From NCBI GenBank assembly GCA_964034945.1, contig OZ035961.1:7050001-7114000 (forward strand): a DNA stretch of 64,000 bases, written 5' to 3'. This document shows, one piece after another, positions 61,201 through 63,229 of this stretch (positions within the stretch are counted from its first letter, which is position 1; each line of letters opens with the position of its first letter). The stretch is from Chrysopilus asiliformis. Its lineage: Eukaryota > Arthropoda > Insecta > Diptera > Rhagionidae. Under the pieces are notes generated by a model. The model did no database searches. It worked only from the letters and a program-made list of their open reading frames with translations, and was not told the origin of the DNA. The translations under genes were made by a program, and so were the position numbers.

Positions 61201-62401
61201 AAATTTAAAATTGTTCTTTTATGGTTAAGGTAGCTATACTTTTTTTTTATAGGAATGACTCCCATATTAAGCCACTATACCGTTTTGTTCCATAAATATG
61301 GGACAGGAGCATGCAATTTTGGTGGAACGATCCCTTATTTTTGTTTCCGTGTAATTCAAAGTATAATATTACTGTTATTCTGTTCAAAAAGAATTTTAAA
61401 ATGTCCCATGCATGAAAAACTCCAGAACCTATTTTACATTCAAGTAAAAAAAAAGATTGAAAGCGTCCCTAAAATTTCTAGAAAATATAATTATTTCACA
61501 AATCAATGATGCGCAATGAAAGTTTCATACCTACCTAAACAAAATCTTTCATTTCGGAATTTATGCTATTACCGACATTCATCACAATGTAAATAAACTT
61601 TATTAAAATAGAAAATATTCATTAAATCAATGTTTACCCCCCCTGCATAGGCACTAGCCGGTGAAATTGGAATGGATTTGATCCTGGATAGCATTGCAAT
61701 ATCGTTATTCAACGGACAATTGCCAAACGATTGGAGGAAGTTAGCACCAGCTACATGCAAACAACTCGGATCCTGGATGGAACATTTGCAGGTAAAATCT
61801 AACTTATCCCTTCAATGGACGTCCTTCATCTTCTTAGGCACTGGAAAATTGGCATGGAAATTAATTGCAGCCTCTTGTATCTCTAATTGAATTGTCTTCT
61901 CCACTTGCTGTTCTATAGACAACGGCAATATGCTACTGGCTCGGACCGCAAAATGAACAAATGGACTAAAGGATGCTGCAAAATTCCATGGCATTTGAAA
62001 TTAAACCATATCGCATAGCCTCAACAGCAGCATATTGTGAAGTCAATGGATTGCATTAAATTCAGAAAATCGAGTATTCCAATATATGTTTGTAGACACA
62101 TATTTGTATGCTGCAGAGGACTGTTGCATTCTGAACGTCGTCAGTTGTCAGTAGTCGCAGGTTATGTTGCCATAGTTTTGTTGATTCCGATGTTATTCCT
62201 GTTAATAACTAAACCTAATATATGACCAAAAACACTATATTATGGATCTCCTCTAATTCCATTATTATTACCTAATATTATTTTGTATGTTTGCAGAATC
62301 GTGCACAACAATACAAATACTGGGCTTTATCGGGCGAACCATTGGTCATGTGGCTATCCGGATTACACGTCCCAGAAAGTTATCTCACAGCTTTAGTACA
62401 G
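7283..62401 (+). CDS. DNAH10: Axonemal dynein heavy chain 10-like (inner-arm I1/f beta heavy chain), 67 exons, 3' partial
   Basis: This is an ATP-driven minus-end microtubule motor of the ciliary and sperm axoneme. DNAH10 is the beta heavy chain of the two-headed inner-arm dynein. I joined 67 exons whose phases agree at every junction, giving 4794 codons; human DNAH10 is about 4470 in total, so this copy is longer. Four P-loops are visible: GPAGTGKT at 35945 (AAA1, about residue 2246), GPTGGGKT at 39276 (AAA2, ~2527), GEAGTSKT at 46876 (AAA3, ~2871) and GVGGSGKR at 49807 (AAA4, ~3257). Long near-identical blocks in AAA1, AAA2, AAA5/6 and the C-terminus match DNAH10 rather than other heavy chains as I recall them. 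The ATG has G at -3 and +4, with an in-frame TGA two codons upstream. Oddities are a frameshift at 31981, a GC-AG intron 12, a Lys/Ser/Pro-rich N-terminal insert, and a missing C-terminal ~130 residues (3' of the window). Confidence 0.95.
7512..8781 (+). other. Intron 1, containing dispersed repeat R2 copy (a) at 7914-8580
   Basis: 7512-7913 shows nothing recognisable. 7914-8580 is a full-looking R2 repeat. It starts TACTCTATATGAGAATCATA, contains a GTCT/GTCC tract and GAGCTAGAGACTTGAAATTT, then two diverged modules each with TTTTCTCGAAAACGGTGAGT-type sequence, a poly-C run at about 8466-8484, and ends ATTGGCTTCTGGCAATTGTA. The remainder (8581-8781) is pre-exon intron. Confidence 0.65.
9265..9648 (+). 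other. Intron 4
   Basis: No gene is seen. Its first 36 bases (GTAAATATTTAAAAGTTTTC onward) recur exactly at 10153-10188 in intron 5. Confidence 0.7.
9735..10493 (+). other. Intron 5, with truncated R2 repeat (about 9892-10150)
   Basis: The R2 copy retains the CCGTTTGTAA region, an extended interrupted (GTCTGTCC)n tract at 9990-10062 and GAGCTAGAGACTTGAAATTT, then stops abruptly at a copy of the first bases of intron 4. The tract around 10245-10275 contains a small inverted repeat (ACCGATTATA / TATAATCGGT). Confidence 0.65.
10494..13481 (+). CDS. DNAH10: DNAH10-like exons 6-12: N-terminal tail
   Basis: Exons are 10494-10617, 10708-10814, 10939-11168, 11398-11546, 12612-12994, 13067-13178 and 13354-13481 (residues 166-576). 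The tail mediates assembly with intermediate chains and with the partner heavy chain of the dimer. Exon 8 ends at a GTGAAT donor just before an in-frame TGA, and exon 9 begins after a clear pyrimidine tract at 11397. Exons 8-9 encode a variable Pro/Thr/Ser- and Gln-rich segment. Exons 10-12 return to conserved tail sequence ([20 protein letters not shown]). The 72-nt intron 10 (12995-13066) is open in frame and a multiple of three. Exon 12 ends at a GC donor (GAG|gcaagt); this is supported because the joined product has the family's exact spacing between the LST and IPxxM motifs. Confidence 0.85.
11547..12611 (+). other. Intron 9, with R2 repeat copy (c) at about 11770-12300
   Basis: Copy (c) has the ACTCTATATGA start, GTATATTAGATTTATTATAC, a (GTCTGTCC)n tract at about 11920-11970 and GGCTAGAGACTTGAAATTTT. 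Its distal end seems missing; sequence after 12300 is unassigned. Confidence 0.6.
13822..14790 (-). mobile_element. Dispersed repeat R2 copy (d), reverse orientation, carrying a foreign coiled-coil exon
   Basis: Read on the minus strand, the copy starts at about 14790 (TACTCTATATGAGAATCATA) and runs through CGATGCGTTACAAACG-complementary sequence, a GTCC tract and the CTCGAAAACGGTGAGTCGTA modules. It ends at 13822 with CAATTATAGCTT, the end seen in copy (a). Between the modules and the end lies a ~310-bp segment absent from copy (a), which encodes a coiled coil. A (TTA)n run lies at 14248-14270. The superfamily is unassigned. Confidence 0.6.
13881..14186 (-). pseudogene. Rootletin-like coiled-coil exon fragment (antisense in dynein intron 12)
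   Basis: The minus strand encodes about 100 codons of uninterrupted coiled coil, including [36 protein letters not shown] and [19 protein letters not shown]. From memory it aligns without gaps over about 80 residues with rootletin (CROCC/Root), the ciliary rootlet filament protein. It is bounded by splice-like signals: pyrimidine-rich TTTTTCCCATACAAG before, and CAAG|GTCATT after. No partner exons are nearby, and it sits within repeat R2, so it is most likely a captured exon rather than an active nested gene. Another rootlet or generic coiled-coil protein is possible. Confidence 0.6.
14933..16493 (+). CDS. DNAH10: DNAH10-like exons 13-16: DHC_N1 tail region
   Basis: Exons are 14933-15123, 15486-16077, 16199-16312 and 16377-16493 (residues 577-914). 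Exon 13 encodes [20 protein letters not shown], matching the conserved IPxMMxALRMVWIxSRxY block of the DNAH10 tail. Exon 14 (592 nt) carries the TWK..Y.D.RA.IE....RWEF signature of the DHC_N1 domain. Exon 15 carries [19 protein letters not shown], equivalent to the conserved P.VAG.I.W...L tail motif. Phases at the ends are 0/2, 2/0, 0/0 and 0/0, so every junction agrees. Intron 15 is only 64 bp. Confidence 0.92.
15124..15485 (+). other. Intron 13
   Basis: Plain AT-rich intron with two short repeats of CCATCTCCA near 15268-15296. I see nothing else. Confidence 0.7.
16783..17000. mobile_element. TTAA-target (piggyBac-like) MITE, family E1, copy 1
   Basis: A 218-bp element flanked by TTAA at 16779-16782 and 17001-17004. 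The ends are inverted: CACGTTCGTGACAT and ATGTCACGAACGTC. It holds internal palindromes such as GTACCACTGGTGGTAC. A second copy lies at 28216-28435. Confidence 0.75.
17005..17242. mobile_element. TTAA-target MITE, family E2, abutting E1
   Basis: A 238-bp element with inverted ends CACTAGATTGCCCAAG and CTTGGGCAATCTAGTG, flanked by TTAA at 17001-17004 (shared with E1) and 17243-17246. It has an internal inverted pair AGCAGTCAAAATGACT near both ends. No coding capacity. Confidence 0.75.
18126..20166 (+). CDS. DNAH10: DNAH10-like exons 17-22: DHC_N1 region with an added segment
   Basis: Exons are 18126-18230 (end uncertain), 18618-18828, 18882-18989, 19050-19743, 19832-19993 and 20061-20166 (residues 915-1376). 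Exon 17 starts with [16 protein letters not shown], matching the family's exit from the preceding helix. Exons 18 and 19 encode roughly 100 residues (including [16 protein letters not shown]) that human DNAH10 lacks or has only as a short loop. From [14 protein letters not shown] onwards the alignment to DNAH10 resumes through [16 protein letters not shown]. The phases 0/0, 0/1, 1/1, 1/2, 2/2 and 2/0 chain without conflict. The GTGAAT donor of exon 17 and the resulting insert are the least certain part of the model. Confidence 0.8.
18231..18617 (+). other. Intron 17 (boundaries tentative)
   Basis: No recognised content. A TTGTTCCAG at 18246-18254 is followed by about 33 open codons, but I could not fit it in phase with the neighbouring exons. 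Confidence 0.45.
20479..23030. mobile_element. 2.55-kb segment bounded by inverted CCACATGAGAGTAAAT, with a nested hAT element
   Basis: Both boundaries carry the 16-bp CCACATGAGAGTAAAT in opposite orientation (20479-20494 and 23015-23030). Next to it on each side are CTCTCGAGA-rich palindromic motifs. The interior has a perfect hairpin (CTCGCAGAAACT / AGTTTCTGCGAG, 21061-21092) and no recognisable protein. It is probably an old non-autonomous DNA transposon; its class and exact ends are not clear. It makes up most of intron 22. Confidence 0.5.
21103..21775. mobile_element. hAT-type non-autonomous element with 8-bp target duplication
   Basis: A 673-bp element with inverted termini CAGGGTTGGGACTT and AAGTCCCAACCCTG. 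The exact 8-bp direct repeat GTCGAAAG flanks it (21095-21102 and 21776-21783). CAGGG ends with an 8-bp duplication are diagnostic of the hAT superfamily. It contains no transposase. It has inserted into the larger 20479-23030 element. Confidence 0.85.
23144..25083 (+). CDS. DNAH10: DNAH10-like exons 23-26: distal tail
   Basis: Exons are 23144-23226, 23289-23580, 24529-24687 and 24931-25083 (residues 1377-1605). They encode an alpha-helical region including [20 protein letters not shown], which aligns with the conserved RYRPLWKxDKAxVxEKF block, and [12 protein letters not shown] (family: YDEKLxFYSxI). Exon 26 carries the [15 protein letters not shown] block. All acceptors have AG after a pyrimidine run, and the phases (0/2, 2/0, 0/0, 0/0) agree. 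The exons are separated from exon 22 by a 3-kb transposon-filled intron and broken by a TWA element in intron 24. Confidence 0.92.
23956..24303 (-). mobile_element. TWA-target MITE, family R3, copy B
   Basis: A reverse-orientation copy ending GTGTGTAATACCGCGC before TAA. Its left end starts near TATTACACTTGG. To its left, 23911-23955 contains GTGCGAACGCACACGCTTCT, a sequence with a diverged second copy at 25971. It lies in intron 24. Confidence 0.65.
25183..25377 (-). CDS. Possible small nested gene, 64-residue basic protein of unknown function
   Basis: It lies on the minus strand inside the 338-bp intron 26. The ATG at 25377 has A at -3 (TCACCATGC), and the ORF is visibly richer in G and C than its surroundings. 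The product starts [14 protein letters not shown] and ends MKKIWENRK; it is rich in Lys, Glu and Ser, with no signal peptide or membrane segment. AATAAA signals lie about 25-35 bases past the stop (near 25148-25160). I do not recognise the family. It may be a short testis-type gene or a chance ORF. Confidence 0.3.
   Translation of the reverse strand: MPAKIKVRANHQSGIQAFTEKSHPSLSTREKAISPRNEETAKKRPENGEAATKMDMKKIWENRK
25422..29106 (+). CDS. DNAH10: DNAH10-like exons 27-29: tail-to-linker transition
   Basis: Exons are 25422-25554, 28794-28879 and 28972-29106 (residues 1606-1723). Exon 27 encodes [20 protein letters not shown], matching the diagnostic F..EGPG.VG.DLDKG motif; including the preceding LSQ fixes the acceptor at 25421, though its pyrimidine tract is weak. 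Exon 28 has [12 protein letters not shown] (family: AEKLFDLPIT.Y). Exon 29 has the [11 protein letters not shown] motif that opens the DHC_N2 linker domain. Phases are 0/1, 1/0 and 0/0. Exons 27 and 28 are separated by a 3.2-kb intron holding nested transposable elements. Confidence 0.92.
26479..27351. mobile_element. TWA-target element with ~36-bp identical inverted ends, invaded by R3 copy C
   Basis: The ends AGCTCGATCCAGACTACACG... are identical over at least 36 bp in opposite orientation. TAA flanks both sides (26476-26478 and 27352-27354). R3 copy C sits inside it. Confidence 0.75.
26925..27285 (-). mobile_element. TWA-target MITE, family R3, copy C
   Basis: A reverse-orientation copy beginning near CAGATTACATTTGGCTTAAG and ending CCGTGTGTAATCTAGCGC. 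The flanking duplication is not clear. Confidence 0.7.
28216..28435. mobile_element. TTAA-target MITE, family E1, copy 2
   Basis: It is 220 bp and nearly identical to the copy at 16783, flanked by TTAA at 28212-28215 and 28436-28439. The inverted ends are CACGTTCGTGACATC and ATGTCACGAACGTT. Confidence 0.75.
30234..30717 (-). mobile_element. Helitron-like / mini-me-type element, copy 2
   Basis: Reverse orientation, with the TC end at 30717 and the CTAG end at 30234-30237. Insertion is between A and T on the element strand. It has two diverged internal modules, each with a TTCGCGGGGAAAC-type motif. The GTCT tract is short (three to four units). Confidence 0.7.
31473..31706. mobile_element. Foldback MITE R4, copy 1 (234 bp)
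   Basis: Its ends are long inverted repeats, GGGCACCAATCATGTATTCC... continuing through GACGCGTCTCTGTCTTTCGA and the following ~35 bp. The inner part is itself palindromic (GAAATTTCAAGCTGCAGAT). A 234-bp copy lies at 58585; shorter copies are at 38446 and 52864. Confidence 0.75.
31840..32377 (+). CDS. DNAH10: DNAH10-like exons 30-31: linker, with in-frame TGA / +1 shift at 31981
   Basis: Exons are 31840-32044 and 32163-32377 (residues 1724-1862). Frame 0 gives [20 protein letters not shown] and ends KTGQF followed by TGA at 31981-31983. The family continues without a break, and the continuation [20 protein letters not shown] is found in the +1 frame, beginning with GAT at 31982. Either two bases are missing from this copy, the assembly has an error, or ribosomes shift at TTC-TGA-T. 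A perfect GTAAGT at 31912 is not used as a donor, because conserved linker sequence reads through it. Exon 31 resumes in phase and encodes conserved DHC_N2 sequence. Confidence 0.88.
32378..33357 (+). other. Intron 31, with a diverged GGGTGACCA-ended repeat
   Basis: Bases 32623-33171 may be one element with inverted GGGTGACCA / TGACCACCCC ends. Its right part (GGGACGCCGGAACAACATGC) matches 2733-2808 upstream of the gene. Confidence 0.4.
33358..35394 (+). CDS. DNAH10: DNAH10-like exons 32-35: linker (DHC_N2) core
   Basis: Exons are 33358-33553, 33643-33876, 33933-34041 and 35274-35394 (residues 1863-2082). The linker is the mechanical element that swings across the AAA ring. Conserved blocks are [75 protein letters not shown] and [20 protein letters not shown]. 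Phases are 2/0, 0/0, 0/1 and 1/2. A ~600-bp CCCTCT microsatellite lies in intron 34, ending about 150 bp before exon 35. Confidence 0.95.
34042..35273 (+). other. Intron 34, dominated by a CCCTCT microsatellite
   Basis: Outside the microsatellite it has pyrimidine-rich sequence (CTCTCTCTCTTACC) and unassigned AT-rich DNA. Confidence 0.8.
34520..35124. repeat. (CCCTCT)n hexanucleotide microsatellite, about 100 units
   Basis: It is essentially perfect over ~600 bp, with a short CT run at the right end. One strand is pure pyrimidine. The long Ser-Pro (+) and Glu-Gly (-) open frames through it are artefacts of the repeat. Confidence 0.97.
35458..37645 (+). CDS. DNAH10: DNAH10-like exons 36-38: end of linker and AAA1, the main ATPase site
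   Basis: Exons are 35458-36199, 36989-37177 and 37412-37645 (residues 2083-2471). AAA1 is the principal ATP hydrolysis site that drives the power stroke. Walker A GPAGTGKT is at 35945-35968. The dynein signature [14 protein letters not shown] follows, with Walker [10 protein letters not shown]. Exon 37 encodes [20 protein letters not shown] with the sensor-I Asn, and exon 38 encodes [20 protein letters not shown]. All catalytic motifs are intact, so the ring is expected to be active. Exon 36 is one of the longest exons (742 nt). Confidence 0.98.
36200..36988 (+). other. Intron 36
   Basis: 36200-36420 is T-rich. 36440-36800 is of more balanced composition but without an open frame or recognisable family. 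Nothing further is supported. Confidence 0.55.
37646..38022 (+). other. Intron 38
   Basis: No recognisable feature. Confidence 0.65.
38023..45776 (+). CDS. DNAH10: DNAH10-like exons 39-45: AAA2 and approach to AAA3
   Basis: Exons are 38023-38127, 39216-39374, 40164-40274, 42124-42267, 44769-44909, 45121-45324 and 45468-45776 (residues 2472-2862). All are phase 0. Walker A GPTGGGKT is at 39276, and the Walker B-like [20 protein letters not shown] is in exon 42, followed by [11 protein letters not shown]. Exon 43 reads [20 protein letters not shown]; the residue after VSR is Ala, where human DNAH10 has Cys. AAA2 binds nucleotide for structure rather than hydrolysing it. Exon 45 (309 nt) encodes the [19 protein letters not shown] helices. 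Introns here reach 2.5 kb and carry most of the foldback and Helitron-like repeats. Confidence 0.97.
38128..39215 (+). other. Intron 39, with R4 fragment and a mini-me-like fragment
   Basis: 38446-38526 is the right half of foldback R4. Around 38750-38850, read on the minus strand, a (GTCT)n tract is followed by CCGATTGACTTGAAATTTTG, the same module as in the Helitron-like elements but with different surroundings. Confidence 0.55.
39375..40163 (+). other. Intron 40
   Basis: AT-rich with T/A homopolymers; I see nothing else. Confidence 0.65.
40275..42123 (+). other. Intron 41
   Basis: It holds a probable TTAA element (40764-40987). The rest is unassigned; a minus-strand frame at 41694-42059 is open for 121 codons but has no recognisable similarity. 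Confidence 0.55.
40764..40987. mobile_element. Probable TTAA-target MITE with GGGTCCACTGGACCC palindrome
   Basis: It is flanked by TTAA at 40760-40763 and 40988-40991. Inverted TTGGACCCACAT / ATGTGGGTCCA motifs lie inside both ends, and the right end has a GGGTCCACTGGACCC palindrome. The outer ends match only partly (TTATAAGGTG against TGATGAGGTG). Confidence 0.45.
43197..43729 (+). mobile_element. Helitron-like / mini-me-type element, copy 3, with long (GTCT)n
   Basis: It starts TCATACTAATATATAAAAAT after A and ends CTAG before T. The microsatellite (GTCT)n spans about 43216-43290 with nearly 20 units. Three diverged internal modules carry the TTCGCGGGGAAAC motif. The 3' end has the GC hairpin before CTAG. 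Confidence 0.75.
43987..44370. mobile_element. 384-bp foldback MITE, two ~184-bp arms, TAA duplication
   Basis: Arms 43987-44170 and 44187-44370 are near-perfect inverted copies around a 16-base loop. The ends read TGSTACATTTACACGAATGA. TAA flanks both sides (43984-43986 and 44371-44373). Confidence 0.85.
45952..46511 (-). mobile_element. Internally deleted Tc1/mariner-superfamily transposon
   Basis: Inverted ends of at least 35 bp share GTCTTTCAACAARGACATAA followed by CAATTTTGTATTT, next to TA. On the minus strand it keeps the first ~8 transposase codons (MVKFTNEQ) fused in frame to the C-terminal catalytic part. Confidence 0.75.
46123..46398 (-). pseudogene. Transposase remnant, Tc1/mariner superfamily
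   Basis: It is a 91-codon open frame. After MVKFTNEQ it jumps to [11 protein letters not shown] and then [20 protein letters not shown] and LWGHVKS, the region around the third catalytic acid in a widespread insect transposase family of about 350 residues. The middle two-thirds, including the first catalytic residues, is missing, so it cannot be active. Confidence 0.8.
46852..48084 (+). CDS. DNAH10: DNAH10-like exons 46-49: AAA3
   Basis: Exons are 46852-46944, 47094-47254, 47517-47835 and 47896-48084 (residues 2863-3116). AAA3 is a regulatory nucleotide site. Walker A is GEAGTSKT (human DNAH10 GESGTSKT), and the Walker B segment is [20 protein letters not shown], with His where most dyneins have Asn (DDMNMP). 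Exon 49 encodes [20 protein letters not shown], a motif shared by axonemal heavy chains. Phases are 0/0, 0/2, 2/0 and 0/0. Confidence 0.97.
48085..49195 (+). other. Intron 49
   Basis: 48140-48362 resembles a TWA element of the GGCGCCGTTTACAC type (GTGTAAACGGCGCTTTAGGG at its right end). The left boundary is unclear. Two copies of a GTGACGTATTTTAT / AAATACGTCAC motif (48855 and 48967) are inverted. The rest is unassigned. Confidence 0.5.
49196..51721 (+). CDS. DNAH10: DNAH10-like exons 50-56: AAA4
   Basis: Exons are 49196-49322, 49383-49552, 49684-49861, 50499-50629, 51030-51172, 51271-51475 and 51562-51721 (residues 3117-3487). AAA4 is the second regulatory site and precedes the stalk. Walker A is [18 protein letters not shown], with Arg directly after the catalytic Lys where Gln is usual. 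Exon 54 carries [20 protein letters not shown]. Exon 55 carries [20 protein letters not shown] and [10 protein letters not shown]. Exon 51 could start at 49383 or six bases later, both in frame. The exon 54 donor (AA|GTACTA) is weak but the joined reading frame fits. Confidence 0.96.
49862..50498 (+). other. Intron 52, with (CTCCTTCTC)6 at 50181-50234
   Basis: A 9-bp pyrimidine unit is repeated six times. No other feature is seen. Confidence 0.75.
50630..51029 (+). other. Intron 53, with degenerate GCCGC tandem motifs
   Basis: Between 50795 and 50905 the motif ATGCGCCGCAGAAG / ATATGCCGCAAAACTAA recurs about six times with changes. Related GCCGC-bearing tracts occur at 43890 and 53285. The nature of the element is unknown. 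Confidence 0.55.
51785..52632 (+). CDS. DNAH10: DNAH10-like exon 57: coiled-coil stalk and microtubule-binding domain
   Basis: This single 848-nt exon (residues 3488-3770) holds almost the whole stalk. Antiparallel coiled-coil strand 1 spans about 51830-52110 and ends [20 protein letters not shown], the proline-rich turn that sets the register. The globular microtubule-binding tip follows, with [20 protein letters not shown]. Strand 2 begins near 52430 ([20 protein letters not shown]) and runs into exon 58. The stalk couples ATP state in the ring to microtubule affinity on the neighbouring doublet. Confidence 0.97.
52633..54378 (+). other. Intron 57
   Basis: It contains foldback R4 copy 3 (52864-53069, left end shortened). 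The remainder, including 53100-54370, is AT-rich with no supported gene. Confidence 0.65.
52864..53069. mobile_element. Foldback MITE R4, copy 3 (left arm shortened)
   Basis: The right arm is complete through GATTGGTGCCC. The left arm lacks about 25 bp (GGGC joined to AGCCGACGCGTCGACG). The palindromic core is intact. Confidence 0.7.
54379..55911 (+). CDS. DNAH10: DNAH10-like exon 58: end of stalk, AAA5 and start of AAA6
   Basis: This is the longest exon (1533 nt, 511 codons, phase 0/0; residues 3771-4281). It begins [20 protein letters not shown], which closes coiled-coil 2. AAA5 follows with the family hallmark [20 protein letters not shown] and [19 protein letters not shown]. Next come [20 protein letters not shown] and [20 protein letters not shown], then [20 protein letters not shown] and [16 protein letters not shown]. 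Near-identity with human DNAH10 over this stretch is the best single support for the orthology call. Confidence 0.98.
56041..57492 (+). CDS. DNAH10: DNAH10-like exons 59-62: AAA6 and start of C-terminal region
   Basis: Exons are 56041-56307, 56364-56565, 56626-56768 and 57331-57492 (residues 4282-4539). Conserved blocks are [90 protein letters not shown] and [17 protein letters not shown]. Intron 60 is about 60 bp. Phases are 0/0, 0/1, 1/0 and 0/0. Intron 62 (1.55 kb) separates the group from exon 63. Confidence 0.97.
56769..57330 (+). other. Intron 61, with R2 end fragment and a 15-bp hairpin
   Basis: 56800-56840 matches the R2 terminal sequence (GGGGCCAATCGTTAAATACT). AGGTTAACTCTGACC near 56893 and GGTCAGAGTTAACCT near 56935 form a perfect stem. 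The interior is richer in C and G than flanking introns. Confidence 0.55.
58089..58143. mobile_element. Tiny foldback (~55 bp)
   Basis: CCTTACACGTTCAATAT and ATATTGACCGTGTAAGG form arms around a short loop, near TAA on both sides. It resembles the ends of the other TWA elements (TTACACG). Confidence 0.5.
58585..58818. mobile_element. Foldback MITE R4, copy 4 (234 bp)
   Basis: A full-length copy, same size as copy 1, with GGGCACC and GGTGCCC at the ends and the same palindromic core. Confidence 0.75.
59043..62401 (+). CDS. DNAH10: DNAH10-like exons 63-67: C-terminal domain, incomplete
   Basis: Exons are 59043-59217, 59505-59636, 59954-60165, 61651-61791 and 62297-62401 (residues 4540-4794). 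They encode [54 protein letters not shown] and, finally, [16 protein letters not shown], after which human DNAH10 has about 130 more residues. The GTACTT donor at 62402 leads into an intron that does not end in this window, so the stop codon and 3' UTR lie downstream. Phases are 0/1, 1/1, 1/0, 0/0 and 0/0. Confidence 0.96.
59637..59953 (+). other. Intron 64
   Basis: AT-rich; nothing recognised. Confidence 0.7.
60166..61650 (+). other. Intron 65, with TWA-type element ends
   Basis: Right ends reading GTGTAAACGGGGCC|TTA (60474) and GTGTGAACGGGGCC|TAA (61029), and a left end TTTTA|GGCCTCGTTCACACTT (61086), indicate two or more related elements; I could not pair them with certainty. Confidence 0.5.
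61792..62296 (+). other. Intron 66
   Basis: No recognised feature. Confidence 0.65.
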
Positions 62402-62594
62402 GTACTTTTTTTTCTTCATTAGTTTCGTTTGACTGTTAATAGTGAATTTTCTCAAGAAATATTGATTAACACAGAGACACTGAAGCTAAAATGAAAAATC
62501 TGTAATTTTTTACTACGAAAAATGTTTCAATATACATTGAAAGCTCCCTTTCGGGGACATCCCTCATAGGCGGACAGAAATTTTGGTGCTGTTA

Positions 62595-62956
62595 GCGCGA
62601 TATTACACACGGCAACTTTCGGGCTTACTTAAGCCGATTTTTGGGAGAAACTACTGAGGAGGGAAAAGTTGCCACTCGAAATCATGGCTTATCGACAATC
62701 TGCATACATGCAAATCGTGTCAACCGGTTTGGGAAAAGTAGTAGGCAGAAATCATTTTCTTTCTGACCGTCAGCAGGTAAAGATCTTGGGAAGTATATGA
62801 GCAGCAGCAATTTCAATGGTTTGAGTCCACACATACCCATGTAAACTTGTGTAGCATATGCAAACAGGATTGGCTTATTTAAGCCACAAATGTAAGCACA
62901 TTGGCTTATTAAGCCCAAAAGTTGCCGGCTTAAATAAGCCAAGTGTAATCTGGGGC
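62595..62956 (+). mobile_element. TWA-target MITE, family R3, copy D
   Basis: 362 bp, the same length and orientation as copy A. It starts GCGCGATATTACACACGG after TTA and ends GTAATCTGGGGC before TAA. Confidence 0.75.
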
Positions 62957-63087
62957 TAAGAGACCCTTCACTGTATTGCACTCTCCAAAAAAGGGTAGGG
63001 AGATGTGATTGTTCGTCATTAATAGACGAATACTTTTTTTTCTGTCCAAAAAATATTCTTCTATTAATGACAAACAGCTTTTCCTAA

Positions 63088-63229
63088 GGTCTATGTTACA
63101 CACGGCAACTTTAAGCGGCGACTTTTCTTAAGTATAGGCGAGAGAAGTGAGGGAAGCTGTGGCCCCTCACTTCTCTCGCCTATACTTAAGAAAAGTCGCC
63201 GCTTAAAGTTGCCGTGTGTAATATAGCCC
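63088..63229. mobile_element. 142-bp near-perfect foldback MITE with TAA duplication
   Basis: Two 66-bp arms (63088-63153, 63164-63229) surround a 10-base loop. The ends are GGTCTATGTTACACACGG and its near-complement. TAA flanks both sides (63085-63087, 63230-63232). The outer TTACACACGGCAACTTT is shared with R3 elements. Confidence 0.85.
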
